A stretch of 64,000 nt of DNA. It comes from Turnera subulata (Eukaryota; Streptophyta; Magnoliopsida; Malpighiales; Passifloraceae). The notes beneath the pieces were generated by a model. It was not told the DNA's origin and did not search any database. It saw only the letters and a program-made list of their open reading frames with translations. Below are positions 25,454 to 37,083 of the stretch, one piece after another (position 1 is the stretch's first letter; each line of letters opens with the position of its first letter). The position numbers were made by a program, and so were the translations under genes. The DNA is taken from assembly GCA_028386065.3 (NCBI GenBank), contig JAKUCV010002163.1, positions 1 through 64,000 of the forward strand, read 5' to 3'.

Positions 25454-26604
25454 TATGCTGCTTGTTATTCTCATAATGTTTACTTTTAGGCTTTTAAATG
25501 TTTTTTCTAATGTGATTACTCACCTCAAAAATATGTTTTCGTTATCAATAAGCTCTCTCATTTCTCAACAAACTTCAACAGAGACAAGAAGTAAAAGTAC
25601 GTAGATAATATAGAAGAGAAACAAGCATTGATGATACAACTGTAAACTTACCCATATGGTCGAATACATTTTAAAACCCTTGTGTTCTTTTTTTACAGTT
25701 TATTGGTAAATTGAGTCTTATTCTAGCTCATATGCCTTTGATCTCAATAGCACACAATAAATGCAGCAGGAGCTAATGGTTGAACCAGTAGCTTCCTGAG
25801 CTCAACGAACTTTCTTGACATGGGCTTCATGAATAATCAGGCCACCTTTCCATCTGCTGACCAAACTTCATACAACCCAAAATAGATCCTTGGATCACTG
25901 CTGTGTGCTCCTGTAATTTTTATCCGGAAATCGGCAGGAACTGTCTGTTGCTGCTCCAAACCAAGCTTCAATAGATCTAGTTTATCCCAGTTGTACCTTC
26001 CCTACCTTGGCCATCAGAAAAACAGGGCAATGGGTCCAACCAAATGCCCCCTGCTTCAGCAACAATTTGAAGCTAATCTGGTATGTTCCTTCCGTAGGTT
26101 AGGTGTGAAGGTTCTTACTTCAAGCCAGCACACTTGCACCAGTTCTGCAGGAGCTTGATCGCTGTAATGAAGAGCAATTAAGTTGGATTGTCCTTTAGTG
26201 TTTATTCCAAAACATGCCAAAGTGTAGGATACAACATTGACATAATGTCTTATACTGCTAAAAGCTGAGAACATAAAGCTGCTAAGTGATATCCTTTTAA
26301 AACGGTACCACCAAGAAGTAACAGCTCTAAAAAGAGTAGCAAAAGGATATTGGAGAAACTTCATTATTGAGAAATATGATTTTCCATTAGTCTTTGTAAC
26401 TATCCTTGTAAAAATCTCGACAAATTATGAACACGTCAAGAAAAAAAAAAACAAAGAGTCCATACAGAAAAGTAATCCCACTTTGGAAGAGAGTAAAACA
26501 TACATTTCAGGTGCTAAGATAGTGGAAATAAAACCAAAATGTCTGGAAGCATGCTTCAAGAAAATACAGTTTATTTAACTAAAGCAATTAGCATGCATTG
26601 TTAC
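25454..26604. other. Right internal part of the Mutator-like element, no identified gene
   Basis: A minus-strand stretch at about 25840-25985 translates to a plausible exon (DLLKLGLEQQQTVPADFRI..), followed by ITGAHSSDPRIYFGLYEVWS. I cannot name its family; it could be a second captured fragment. The remainder down to the PP2A exon looks like intron or spacer. Confidence 0.4.
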
Positions 26605-27364
26605 CTGGAAGTGTAAACTGCTCAAGCAACGAGCTATTTGACGGAACAGGGGCACCATACATCTCTGAAACTCTACTGGTTGTGTGGCTTCTAACACTTC
26701 CTCCAGCTCACTCAGGAAAATGACCTCTTTAGAACTATTAGTGATTGTCCAGTACTTTAGTAAACCTGTTATCACCATATCAGCAAGTTTGCAATCTTTC
26801 TCCACAAACTGCGTGATGCAGTATGATAACTGTTGATGATACATAGGTAAGCACTTAGGTTTGTGAAGGGGAATTAGAGCCCGAACAAGGAACAATTTAT
26901 GCTCTGCCTTCAATGACAAAGCAAAGCCATTGATTATGCTACCCAAAACCTCCAAGAGCTCGGCAATTCCATTATGCTTCTCTGTCCCTTGGATCCTCGG
27001 AATCAAAGTATCTCTTTGCCAACTTAGCATCCGTTTCAGGAGATGCAACAAATCTCAAAAGGAACTCATACACAATTTGCAAGTGAGGCCATGCAGGGTC
27101 CATCAAGGCCTCCTCCTCTTCCAAATCAAAGGCTTCTAATACCTTATTTTCACGAGGTTGAGGGGTAAGCGGCCTAAACAGATTGGCAGATACCATTTTT
27201 ATTACTTCTTGCGTGATAGTTTCTGTAAACTTTCCACTTGCAGAAGTAACATAATCCACGAGCTCGAGCAATGTCTGCCGCTTGATTTCCTTTTCTTTCA
27301 AATTCTTAGTTGGGTCAGTGAAGTCAAACACCATACAGCACATATTCAGTTTTTTAATAAACAA
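26605..27364 (-). pseudogene. PP2A B' (B56) regulatory subunit, captured and internally deleted exon
   Basis: Translates to plant PP2A 57-kDa B' subunit HEAT-repeat sequence: [20 protein letters not shown] near 27330, [18 protein letters not shown] near 27140, [20 protein letters not shown], then [40 protein letters not shown] and [20 protein letters not shown]. The B' subunit gives PP2A its substrate choice. Two deletions are seen: about 12 codons after AKRY (in frame), and about 35 codons after DPRDRE, which shifts the frame. The 3' edge ends CAG followed by GTAACA, a retained splice donor, so the piece came from genomic DNA and not from cDNA. N-terminal domain and last exon are missing. 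It lies inside the inverted repeats of the Mutator-like element. Confidence 0.9.
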
Positions 27365-27475
27365 GTTCCAGCAATATCGACTATATAATCAACAAGTCCT
27401 TAATAGGTTGGGGAAGGAAGCGCTGTCCAAGCCGTCGCAGGTGGGAGGCAGTGATATCTTGCGCCGTTGATCGAC

Positions 27476-27814
27476 GATAAGGAGAGGAGAGGAGAGGAAA
27501 GGGGATTGAGGAATTAGGGTTATCGAATTGAAAAATTGGGGGTGAAAATTGAAACTGAGTGGATCGTGTTTTTGTTTTAAATATTTAACAGGGAACAACA
27601 GAGTTGTTTCGACTCCGTTAAACAGTTAGGGGTTAGAGTATATTTTATAATTTAAAAAAATTTAGGGACTCCATAAAAAGAAATAGATATTTTTTAAAAA
27701 TGTTTTTTTTCATTTTTCAGGGTGGAAAATTACTGCAACGTGGCCCTATCACATAGCAATACGTGAGGTATGTATTGGTACATACCCAACAAGGGGCAGC
27801 ACCTAACTATTCAC
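27476..27814 (-). repeat. Right inverted repeat of the Mutator-like element
   Basis: Partner of 14164-14500. The captured PP2A piece begins about 110 bp inside it. Confidence 0.8.
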
Positions 27815-27859
27815 TTTTTTTTTTTATCAACTTTCATATTTGAACATGCTCTAAATAAC

Positions 27860-28082
27860 TTTTTTTTTTCTTTTTTTGATATGGAGGGGAAATAAGAACA
27901 TTACAAAAATTGATAACGGAGTAATGAGAGGGTGTGTGCTGCACTAAAGAGAAATCAAGGGAAAGGCTCGCTTTGGCCACCAAGTTGGCCTCACGAAAAC
28001 CATTCTGTATAGAGACAGACCAAGGCCATGCTGCTAGCAGGCTGCGTACGCACTCCATCAGTGGGAGCCCGACCAAATCGAG
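27860..28082 (-). mobile_element. 5'-truncated LINE tail with 14-bp target-site duplication
   Basis: The insert is flanked by ATGCTCTAAATAAC at 27846-27859 and 28083-28096. On the minus strand it ends in an A-rich tail (AAAAAAAGAAAAAAAAA) next to the left copy. Its translation (GFREANLVAKASLSLDFSLV) resembles the end of the RNase H-like domain of plant LINEs. Only about 200 bp were integrated, typical of premature termination of target-primed reverse transcription. Confidence 0.85.
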
Positions 28083-28096
28083 ATGCTCTAAATAAC

Positions 28097-28453
28097 GTTT
28101 CCCAAAATTGTAAAACAAAAAAAAAATCATGTACTAAATCTCAGCTCAGGGAAAATTAAACTCCCAAAAGCTTCGAAAGGTCATAACTCCTTATCCAAAC
28201 TAGTTTTGAGTCAATTTTTTTTGAATGTAATTCTTCAAATTAAGACTAGAATAAACCTAACAATTTTTTTATATGCAAACGATAATGATAAAGCTTGAAA
28301 ACCATATAATCTCTTGGTTTTAATTATTAAAAAAAAGCATTCAAATTGTTAAAAGAAAGTTATTAAAAATAATTAAAATTTTACATCTCTTTTGTTCTGT
28401 TAATGGCAGCAAACCAGGAACAGAACTGAAACACATGAGCACATCTCTTTTGT
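28097..28453. other. AT-rich 3' flank of the F-box cluster
   Basis: No gene seen. Contains several T and A runs. Confidence 0.5.
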
Positions 28454-29193
28454 TCAAAAATTCCTTGATGGATGGATGCCTGTAGAAGCATAGGGGGAGG
28501 TTAGAGCTTCTGTGTACGGTATGGCCATCAAGTTTTTGTTTCTGTAGAAGTTGATCAGTTCCTTCTTGGAATATTGTTCTCCAACGAATTCATAACTTCC
28601 TCCATGAGGATTATCATCAATCCACTCTAGTACGTCAACAAATCCCATGAAATATTGAAGCCATATGTTTCCACCATCTTTGACAGATATAATTGGTTCG
28701 GAGTTGGGCACATAGATTGCTTCAGTTAGTCGTTCAGGACTATATGAAATCAAGTGAACCCACGACGCCTCATTGCAGTATTCCTTCATTACCCAAACAA
28801 TATTTTCTGGATTCAGATCATACTTAGTTTTTGTAAGAAAGCTGACAAAGAGATATTCCCAACAACTCCCATTCCATAGTAACTATAATTAAGTGGTGGA
28901 AGCGGCAAGGGGACATCATAAAACTTCTCCCGGCCAAATCAAAAGCTATGATTTTTGTTGAACCATCTTTCTTATTCTTGGATTCCCAGTGAAGTGCTCC
29001 ATTCAAGAAGAGACCCATGTTGTCTCTTCTAGTTAGATGTCGCAACTCTCTTGCAGAATTTTTCACCTCTTTCCAGGAACCTGCTTTCAGAGAGAAAATA
29101 TCCACTCTAACTCCATCACCATCATTCTTACGACGTCATGTAGCCACAAAGACTTTGTAATCATCCGAAGCCGAATCATACCCGAAACCATGT

Positions 29194-29774
29194 GTTGGGG
29201 AAACTCTGGTAAATTCCCCACTACAACAAACTAGTGAATTGAACTGATACGATAATTCCCAGGAAAGATGGCCTAGCCTATCTCCTTAGACAGAATTATC
29301 ATTTCAAGATAAATCCCCAGGAAAGACTGGAGGAACAGTAGTTTACTTAAAACCCAGCCTCCCAGACAGGACTCACTTGCACAATATTTTAATTCACAAC
29401 CTATACCCGACAAAGGCGGCTTAGCCGACCAACAAATAGAACAAGGCGGCTTTGCCAGCCAACAAAGAGATAAGGCGGCTTAGCCGGCCAATGTTGAATA
29501 CTAAATAAATAAACAAATGCGGAAAATAAAGGCAGAATAATAAAAGAAGAACATACTCAAAAATTGATAACGGAGTTCGGCCAATTTTGCCTACGTCTCC
29601 GGAGCACTGCTCTTTTAATAGGAGAAGAATTAGTACAATTGTTAGGATACAATGTACTCAAATTTTGGGATGATTCCAAAGGGATGTGAGGGGTCTTATT
29701 TATAGCCTTTCCCAACCCCTCACTCCCACTTTCTAATAGATGTGGGATACAAAATACCACATTACTATTCAACA
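29194..29774 (-). repeat. 3' LTR of Copia-2
   Basis: 581 bp. It contains three imperfect copies of AAGGCGGCTTAGCCGGCCAA at about 29413-29492; the 5' LTR has lost most of the middle copy. Confidence 0.93.
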
Positions 29775-29868
29775 ATCTCCACCTTGGTGTTTTTGTAGTC
29801 CCACCAGACCTTTATCTTCTCAACCATACAAAGAATAGCGCTTCCAACTTGCGCCATCTGGCGCCAAC

Positions 29869-32800
29869 TCAAATATGCAGGATATTGACCAAGTCTAAAC
29901 AATGTTTAAACTTGGCCCTTGTCACCACCTTGATCATCATATCTGCAGGATTCTCCATAGTCAAATTCTTCTGGAGAACTATCTCCTCTTCTTCGAGAAT
30001 TTCCCGCACAAAATGATAGCGAACATCAATGTGCTTCGTCCGTGCAAGAAAGACTTGATTCTTCGCTAAATGAATAGCACTCTGACTGTTAAAATACACC
30101 ACAAGTTGTTTCTGACCAACCCCCAAGTCTTTGAGCAACCCATAAAGCCAAATTGCATCCTTCACAGCTTCTGTAATAGCCATATACACTGCTTGCGTTG
30201 TAGACAAAGCCACTGTAAAGTGGACTTCCAACTAATAGGGGCTTTTTCTAAAGTGAACAAATAACCCGTCGTCGATCTTCGCTTATCCAAATCTCCAGCA
30301 TATCCAACCACTCCATGACCAAGTGATTCATCTTCTCAAACATTAAGCCAACATCTACGGTATCTTTGATATACCGAAGAATCCATTTCACAGCTTGCCA
30401 ATGACCTCTGCTAGGATCATGCATGTATCTGCTCACAACGCTAACAGCTTGTGAAATATCCGGTCTCGTACACACCATTGCATACATCAAGCTTCCAACT
30501 ACATTGGCATAAGGGACTTTTGCCATGTATTCTCGTTCTTCATCTGTCTGCGGAGATAACTGGCTACTAAGCTTCAAATGAGGAGCAAGTGGAGTACCTA
30601 CAGGTTTTGACCCTTCATTCATGCCAAAATATTGTAGTAATTTCTTCAAATACTCTTTTTGTGTCAGCCAAAGCATGCCTCCCTCTCTGTCTCTACTTAT
30701 CTCCATGCCGAGAATCTTCTTGGCTTCCCCCAAATCCTTCATCTCGAACTCTCTACTCAACTGAACCTTCAACTTGTCAATTTCAACTTGGCTCTTTGCA
30801 GCTATCAGCATATCATCAACGTATAGGAGTAGATAGATGTAGGACCCATCTTGTAGTCTTCTCAAATACACACAATGGTCGTATTTGCTTCTTGTGTACT
30901 TCTGACCCAACATAAACTTGTCAAATCGTTTGTACCACTGTCTTTTGTGATTGCTTCAAACCGTACAACGACTTGTCTAGTTTGCACACCCAATTTTCTT
31001 TACCAGCAAATTTGTATCCATCGGGCTGAGTCATATAGATTTCCTCCTTCAAGTCACCGTGTAAGAATGTATTCCTCACATCAAGTTGAGCTAGCTCCAA
31101 GTTCATCTGTGCTACCAAGGCCAACAGAATTCTAATGGAGGAATGCTTCACAACTGGAGAAAATACCTCATTATAATCAATTCCCTCCTTATGAGCGTAG
31201 CCTTTAGCCACCAATCTTGCCTTGTAGCAAACATTACTCTTGTTAGGAAATCCTTCTTTCTTAGCAAATACCCATTTGCATCCAATTGCCTTCTTTCCCT
31301 TCGGTAGTTGTGTCAACTTCCATGTTTTGTTCTTCTGAAGAGATTCCATCTCCTCCTCCATTGCCTCTTTCCAACTGCTACTTTCAGAACTCCGAATGGC
31401 TTCTGAAAAAAGCGGAAGGAACATCATCAATGACTGGAAGTGCATAGGCCACCGTTTCAATGAGACGTTCTGGTTTTCTCCTTTCTTGTCTTGGTCTACT
31501 AGTGGCAATTAACTCGAACTGCTGCGTAGGTTCTTGGGTCGGAACCTCTTCTTCATCTGACTCTTCCTCTGTCAATGGAGAGTCACCATTGGTGCTCTTA
31601 GCTGGGATCACCATAGTAGGCTCAAACTCCACCTACTTTGATACACACTCCACCTGCTCTGAAGTACCACAAGCTTCTTCTGGATTTACCTTAGTCAACA
31701 TGGCAGATTCATCAAAGGTAACATTCCTGCTGATAATAGTCTTCTTTACCTTTAGACACTAAAGATGGTATCCCTTCACTCCAGCATTAAGACCCATAAA
31801 TAGAGCCTTCTTTGCTCGTGGATCTAACTTCGATTTATTAACATAGTAGTATGCAGTGGAGCCAAACACACACAAAGAGTCATAATCTGTAGCAGGTTTT
31901 CCAGACCATACCTCCAAAGGGGTCTTGCCACCTAAAGCAGAATGTGGAAACCGATTAACAAGATGTTGAGCATATATCATAGCCTCAGCCCAAAAAATTC
32001 TGCCTAGCCCAGCATTAGACAGCATACAACGAACTTTCTCCACCAATGTCTTGTTCATACGCTCTGACACCCCATTCTGCTGTGGTGTTTTTCTGACTGT
32101 GAAGTGGCAAACTATGCCACAATCTTGGCATATCTTCAAGAAAGTACCACTCGTATATTCTCCACCATTGTCTGTTCGGAGAACTTTAATCTTTCTTCCT
32201 ATCTTGTTCTCAACCTGATTTTTCCATTTAAGGAAAATCCCAATCACTTCATCCTTCTTCTTCATTGTAAACACCCACACTCTTCTAGAAAAGTCATCAA
32301 CAAAAGTGACAAAATAGTGTCTACCTCCAAGAGATGGAGTCTTGGTAGGTCCCCACACATCTGAATGCACATAGTTCAAAATCCCCTCGGTATCATGGAT
32401 AGCAGTGCCAAACTTCACTCTTCGTTGCTTTTTCAGAACACAATGCTCATAAAATTCCAATTTGCAAGTCTTCGTACCTTTCAACAATCCCTGCTTGGCA
32501 AGAATCTGCAAGGATTTTTCACCAGCATGTCCCAAATGCATATGCCACAGCTTCGTTGCCTCTGCATCTTTCTTGCTTCCAAAAGTTACTGCTGCAACTG
32601 CCCCAATTACTGTACTACCTTGATAGTAATACAGATTATTCTTCCTCACACCTTATAACATCACCAATGCTCCTGATGTTGCTTTAAGAATTCCATCTCG
32701 AATAGTGACAACTAGGCCGTTTGATTCTAAGGCTCCCAAAGAAATGAGATTCTTCTTCAACTCTGGAATATATCGAACATCTCTCAAAATTCTGGTGGAT

Positions 32801-33857
32801 CCATCATGATTTTTCAGCTTGATTGAACCTATCCCGACTTTTTTACATGGATTGTCATTGCCCATGAAAGCAACCCTGCCATTGAGCTCTTCAAGGTCAA
32901 AGAACCATTCCCGAATGGGGCACATATTGTAGGTGCAACCAGAATCCAAAATCCACTCATCAACATGTGATGTTGAAGTGAAGCAACTAAAGAAGTGTCT
33001 GACTCTGCATCACTCTTGCATTCTGCAACATTTGCATCTTGTGGAGTCTTTCCCTTCTTTTTCAACTTCGGACAGTCTTTCTTCCAATGCCCTTTCTCAT
33101 CTTTGGCAACTTTGCTTCTTGACTTTGATCTTCCTCTTCTCGCCTTTGACTGGCCTTGCTGTCGTCCTCTAGCCACTAAGGCTTTATCTGCTACAGGTGC
33201 TTTGTTCTTCACTTTATCTTGTTGTCTCAGCTCGTGACTATATAAAGCAGAACATACAGCCTCCAATGATACATTCTCCTTCCCATGAAGTAAAGTAGTC
33301 TCCAGATGCTCGAATTCATCGGGAAGAGATGATAACAGCATCAAAGCCAAATATTCATCTTCAAATATAACATCTAAATTGAACATGTCTGCTACTAATT
33401 TTTTAAACAGAGTAATGTGTTCATTCATCGTAGAACCTGGTCGATACTCGAACAGGAAAAATCTCTTCTTCATCAGAAGCTTATTTTGACCACTTTTCTT
33501 CAAGAAAGTGTCTTCCAATACCTTCCACAGTTTGTGTGCATAAACTTCATTTTTCAAAGTATATTTCTGCTCCCTGGACAAGCACGATCGAATTGTTCTG
33601 CATGCCAACTTGTTTACGTCGGCCCACTCCTTCTCACTGATATCTTCAGGTTTTTCTTCTTCAATAGCAACATCAAGTCCCTGCTGGAATAGCGAGTCAA
33701 GGACCTCACACTGCCACATGCCAAAATGACCGGTACCATCAAATATCTCCACAACAAGTTTCGAGCTAGATACTGGGATCCTCGACCAACTGGATGTGGA
33801 AGCCATCTCTCCTGACTGTGTACCTGATGTAGCCTGTTTTGAACCTGCTTCCGCCAT
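29869..33857 (-). pseudogene. Copia-2 gag-pol, multiple lesions
   Basis: Gag starts at ATG 33857 and is closely similar to Copia-1. An 18-bp in-frame deletion between two CTCAT repeats near 33100 removes the first half of the CCHC zinc knuckle. A frameshift near 33010 separates gag from the protease (DSGCTYNM). Integrase spans about 32650-31760, with VDDFSRRVW, RTDNGGEY and QNGVSERMNKT. RT follows with KARLVAKGYAHKEGIDYNEV and an intact YVDD box near 30820. RNase H (29869-30231) has YFNSQSAIH where an active-site Asp is expected. Several further frame changes occur near 31750, 31510 and 30915. It cannot encode an active polyprotein. Confidence 0.9.
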
Positions 33858-33928
33858 TACAAAATCAAAAGATAGTATTCAACAATTTCAAATAGCCCAA
33901 AGGACGAACCTTCGGCTCCGCTACCACT

Positions 33929-34497
33929 TGTTGGAGAAACTCGGGTAAATTCCCCACTACAACAAACTAGTGAATTGAACTGATTCGATAATTCTCAGGA
34001 AAGATGGCCTAGCCTATCTCCTTAGACAGAATTATCATTCCAAGATAAATCCCCAGGAAAGACTGAAGGAACAGTGGTTTACTTAAAACCCAACCTCCTA
34101 GACAGGACTCACTTGCACAGTATTTTAATTCACAACCTATACCCGACAAAGGCGGCTTAGCCGGCCAACAAATAGAACAAGCCAACAAAGAGATAAGGCG
34201 GCTTAGCCGGCCAATGTTGAATACTAAATAAATAAACAAATGCGGAAAATAAAGGCGGAATAATAAAAGAAGAACACACTCAAAAATTGATAACGGAGTT
34301 CGACCAATTTTGCCTACGTCTCCGGAGCACTGCTCTTTTAATAGGAGAAGAGTTAGTACAATTGTTAGGATAGAATGTACTCAAATTTTGGGATGATTCC
34401 AAAAGGATGTGAGGGGTCTTATTTATAGCCTTTTCCAACCCTTCACTCCCACTTTCTAATAGATGTGGGATACAAAACACTACATTACTATTCAACA
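33929..34497 (-). repeat. 5' LTR of Copia-2
   Basis: 569 bp, TGTTG..CAACA ends, directly followed on the minus strand by the PBS. Confidence 0.93.
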
Positions 34498-35379
34498 CCA
34501 TGAGCATATCTCCGATCAAACCATTTGATCATACTATCTGACAACTTCCTGTATAAACCAGTGAAAGGATTCCAGACAACTATCTCCAGCTTAGGGTGAT
34601 TTTTTGTAAGTTCCGGCTGAGAGTGAGTCTGCTCCAGACAAACTTTTGATACGGATAACTTTTCTTGGTATTTGCAGTATGCCGACGAGCGTTTGAAGGA
34701 TAATATGGTGATAATGCAAAAGCATGAGAAGGAGAATGAGAAGGGTCACATAAGCTACCATAGTATCTGCATCGCAACTTTAGGATCCTCGCCGCCGGCG
34801 GGGTAGAATTGCGTCTGAACTGGTGGAGGAAGTCTACACCGACTAGCAAAGAGGACCATGACTTGGAGAGTGATCTGAATCGATGAATGGATTTGTTGGG
34901 TAACCGAGATAGTATCTCCTCCACAATTTCTGAAGGGTCACGACAATTATAATTGGTGGAGGTAGTAATGGTCTTTGCTTCATCAACAAGCAGTCTCTCG
35001 TCTCTCTTTCGTTTGTTTGATAGCCCGACGACGACGACAACCACAGATTTCCGGTAGCAGCCATTGGATATGCCCTGCTCTCTGATCATGTTTGTTTTGT
35101 TTTTGCAAAGAGAGAGCCTATATATATATATGTGACGAGTCATTGGTATTTACAATTTTTTTCCCTTTGGGTTTTGGATTCGTCAGGCGGTACCGACTCA
35201 ACGCTTCCTCTTGATGAGTTTTATGGAATTTTATGTCGGTGCTCTTAGTTGTCCTGTTGCATTCTCTTCGACTTAGAAGTGGTGGATTATAACAAGAGGA
35301 ACAAGAAAAAAAAAATTCGAAAACCTCCTCAAATATATATGCAGCCTCGTCCTTAAAATAAATTACTAGTTCCTTAGAG

Positions 35380-35555
35380 TTAATACACATATGCCTTGAT
35401 CGATGGATGCCTGTAGAAGCATAGGGAGAGGTAAGAGCTTCTGTGTATGGTATGGCCGTCGAGCTTTCGTGTCTGTAGTAGAATTTATTCTTATTGGAAT
35501 ATTGTTCTTCAGCTTCATCACTTCCTTCACCAGGATTATTATTACTCAACTTCAT
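35380..35555 (-). pseudogene. F-box gene 2: C-terminal remnant
   Basis: Encodes AIPYTEALTSPYASTGIH, the same C-terminus as F-box gene 1 (AIPYTEALTSPYAS), preceded by a short acidic stretch. Nothing of the F-box or most of the FBA domain remains. It sits between the two larger copies in the same orientation, indicating a former tandem array. Confidence 0.75.
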
Positions 35556-35951
35556 GATCTATTCTCCTGGGCCTAGCATTATGCTTTCCGGAATTCTAAG
35601 CTTATTATGTGGAGGGACCCATTAGAGAACTGAAGATTGTAATTGCCAGCGACAACACTGTATTTTCTGATCCGAAATATCTAATACGATCTTGGCTCCT
35701 TACTGATTTCTGCCCTTTAAATAGAATATGGAAGTAAAGGAAATAAGAAACTAATTAATTAGTGAAACCACCCAACAATTTGATGAAGGAAACAGAAAAC
35801 GGATGACTAGAACAGTACTCCATTTATGTAGAATGTAATATTCACTAGAAATGAAAAAATTTGGGTACAACATGAATAAACCTTGGATCCCGCTCTTAAC
35901 CCACCTCAATTTGCCTAGTTCAAGTTGCTGCCTTTGCTTAGAGATCAATGT
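35556..35951. other. Spacer in F-box cluster
   Basis: No additional coding similarity recognised. Confidence 0.4.
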
Positions 35952-37083
35952 TCAAAATCCTTGGTTCATCACCAAAGAAGGATACGGAGAAGTGAGAGCT
36001 TCTCTATAAGGGATGGATGCCCGATGCTCATAATATTGTATCTCATCCACTCCATCTCTTTCAGATTTTTCAAGATTCTTATTCCATTTGAGTATTTCAG
36101 TAGTATATACGATGTCATGCAAGTCAAACATCAGGCATCCGCTATCCTCTTTATCCAGTACAGAATCTGCTATGAAGTTGCAATGATAGCGAACACTGCA
36201 CTGACCACCCCACGATGGACAATAATCAATGAAAGTAACCCATGACGTCTCGTTCAAGTATTCCTTCATGACCCAAACAACACTGCCATCAAAGCTCGGT
36301 TTACGAGACCACGACATACACAGATATTCTCCAACAATTCCTATGCCCTTGTGTGCCAGTCCTCTTTGCTCCGGAGGGGCCGGGACATCACAAAATTTCT
36401 CCTCTGACAAATCAAATGCGGTAATCTTGTCAGCATCTCTTTTCCCCCAATGAAGTGCACCATTTAAGAAGAGACCCCTGTCTGCTTCTATAATATGTTG
36501 CAAGTATATGTCAGAATTTTCCACTCTTTTCCAGGAACCTGTCTTCAGGGAGAAGATTTGAACTTTAGGTACACGATCTTTACGTTTGCGAGCATCGGGG
36601 CGCACTGCAACTATAAAAACCTTGTAATCATCAGCAGCCGAATCATATCCGAAACCATAAGCACGGTCCATGTCATAACCGCGCGTACCTTCAGGATCTG
36701 GCAATTTTCTGTAGACACCAGTAAAAGGATTCCACAATCCACACAGATATGTCTCGATAGTCACTAACCCGTGACTCCTGAGCTAAACAAACTAATCCGT
36801 TGCAAGATCCTACAATAAATAAAAATCTTATACGCTCAGGGAAAATTAACTTGGTACAAGTTTCTTCACCGCCACGATAATCAAAGGACTCAAGATGCAC
36901 ACCATAGTCTGCCTTGAGACTTTCATCAGAAAGAGGACGATGTAAGAGTTTCTGGACTGGAGGTATAGATTTTAAAAGCCTATAATTTGCAAATATATAT
37001 ATAATCATGAGCCTCCAAATAAACCTACGAAAAAAGCCTGCTACAGTTTTGACCTTTAAGGGGAGGAAGGAGTGAAGTGTCAA
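35952..37083 (-). pseudogene. F-box gene 3: FBA-domain part, frameshifted and without F-box
   Basis: The N-terminal piece (37083 to about 36740) has LLHRPLSDESLKADYGVHLE and GSCNGLVCLAQESR. A one-base-type frame change near 36740-36765 leads to GLWNPFTGVYRKLPDPEG, AYGFGYDSAADDYKVF, VQIFSLKTGSWKRVENSDIY, GLFLNGALHWGK, VVWVMKEYLNETSWVTF and the end YREALTSPYPSL. These are FBA (F-box-associated) blades, which bind SCF substrates. No F-box motif was found upstream of 37083, so the copy is 5'-truncated or a missed first exon is very diverged. From 36764 to 35952 the frame is open for 270 codons, so decay is recent. Confidence 0.85.

Larger units (their letters stand above)
14164..27814. mobile_element. 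Mutator-like (Pack-MULE-like) element with captured gene piece, split by element A
   Basis: The two ends, 14164-14500 and 27476-27814, are imperfect inverted repeats of about 340 bp starting GTGAAT..GGTGCTGCCCCTTGTTGGG; similarity even continues a little inwards to CCTTCCCCAACCT. Long inverted ends around non-transposase DNA are characteristic of Pack-MULEs. Without element A (15693-25453) the element would be about 3.9 kb. Its right half carries a rearranged PP2A B' exon. No transposase was found, and flanking T/A runs hide any 9-bp target duplication, so the superfamily assignment is an inference. Confidence 0.65.
29194..34497 (-). mobile_element. Copia-2: full-length but degenerate Tork/Tnt1-like Copia element
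   Basis: Complete structure on the minus strand: 5' LTR 33929-34497, PBS TGGTAGCGGAGCC next to it, gag-pol remains 33857-29869, PPT AAGGTGGAGAT and 3' LTR 29194-29774. The ends are TGTTG..CAACA and the target duplication is CCATG. LTR copies differ at roughly 5 percent of sites by eye plus small indels, so the insertion is not recent. It lies inside an F-box gene. Confidence 0.93.
28454..35089 (-). pseudogene. F-box protein gene 1 (F-box plus FBA domain), split by Copia-2
   Basis: The N-terminal part (35089-34503) has the F-box (IVEEILSRLPNKSIHRFRSLSKSWSSL) and leads into the F-box-associated domain (VVWNPFTGLYRKL). The frame is interrupted by Copia-2 with target copies CCATG at 29189-29193 and 34498-34502. 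It resumes at 29188 with FGYDSASDDYKV, followed by an in-frame TGA near 29137, then FSLKAGSWKEV, GLFLNGALHW, a frame change near 28830, WVMKEYCNEASWVHL and the end AIPYTEALTSPYAS. Such proteins recruit substrates to SCF ubiquitin ligases. Insertion, nonsense and frameshift make this copy dead. The start was taken at the Met at 35089; an upstream Met at 35143 is also in frame. Confidence 0.88.
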
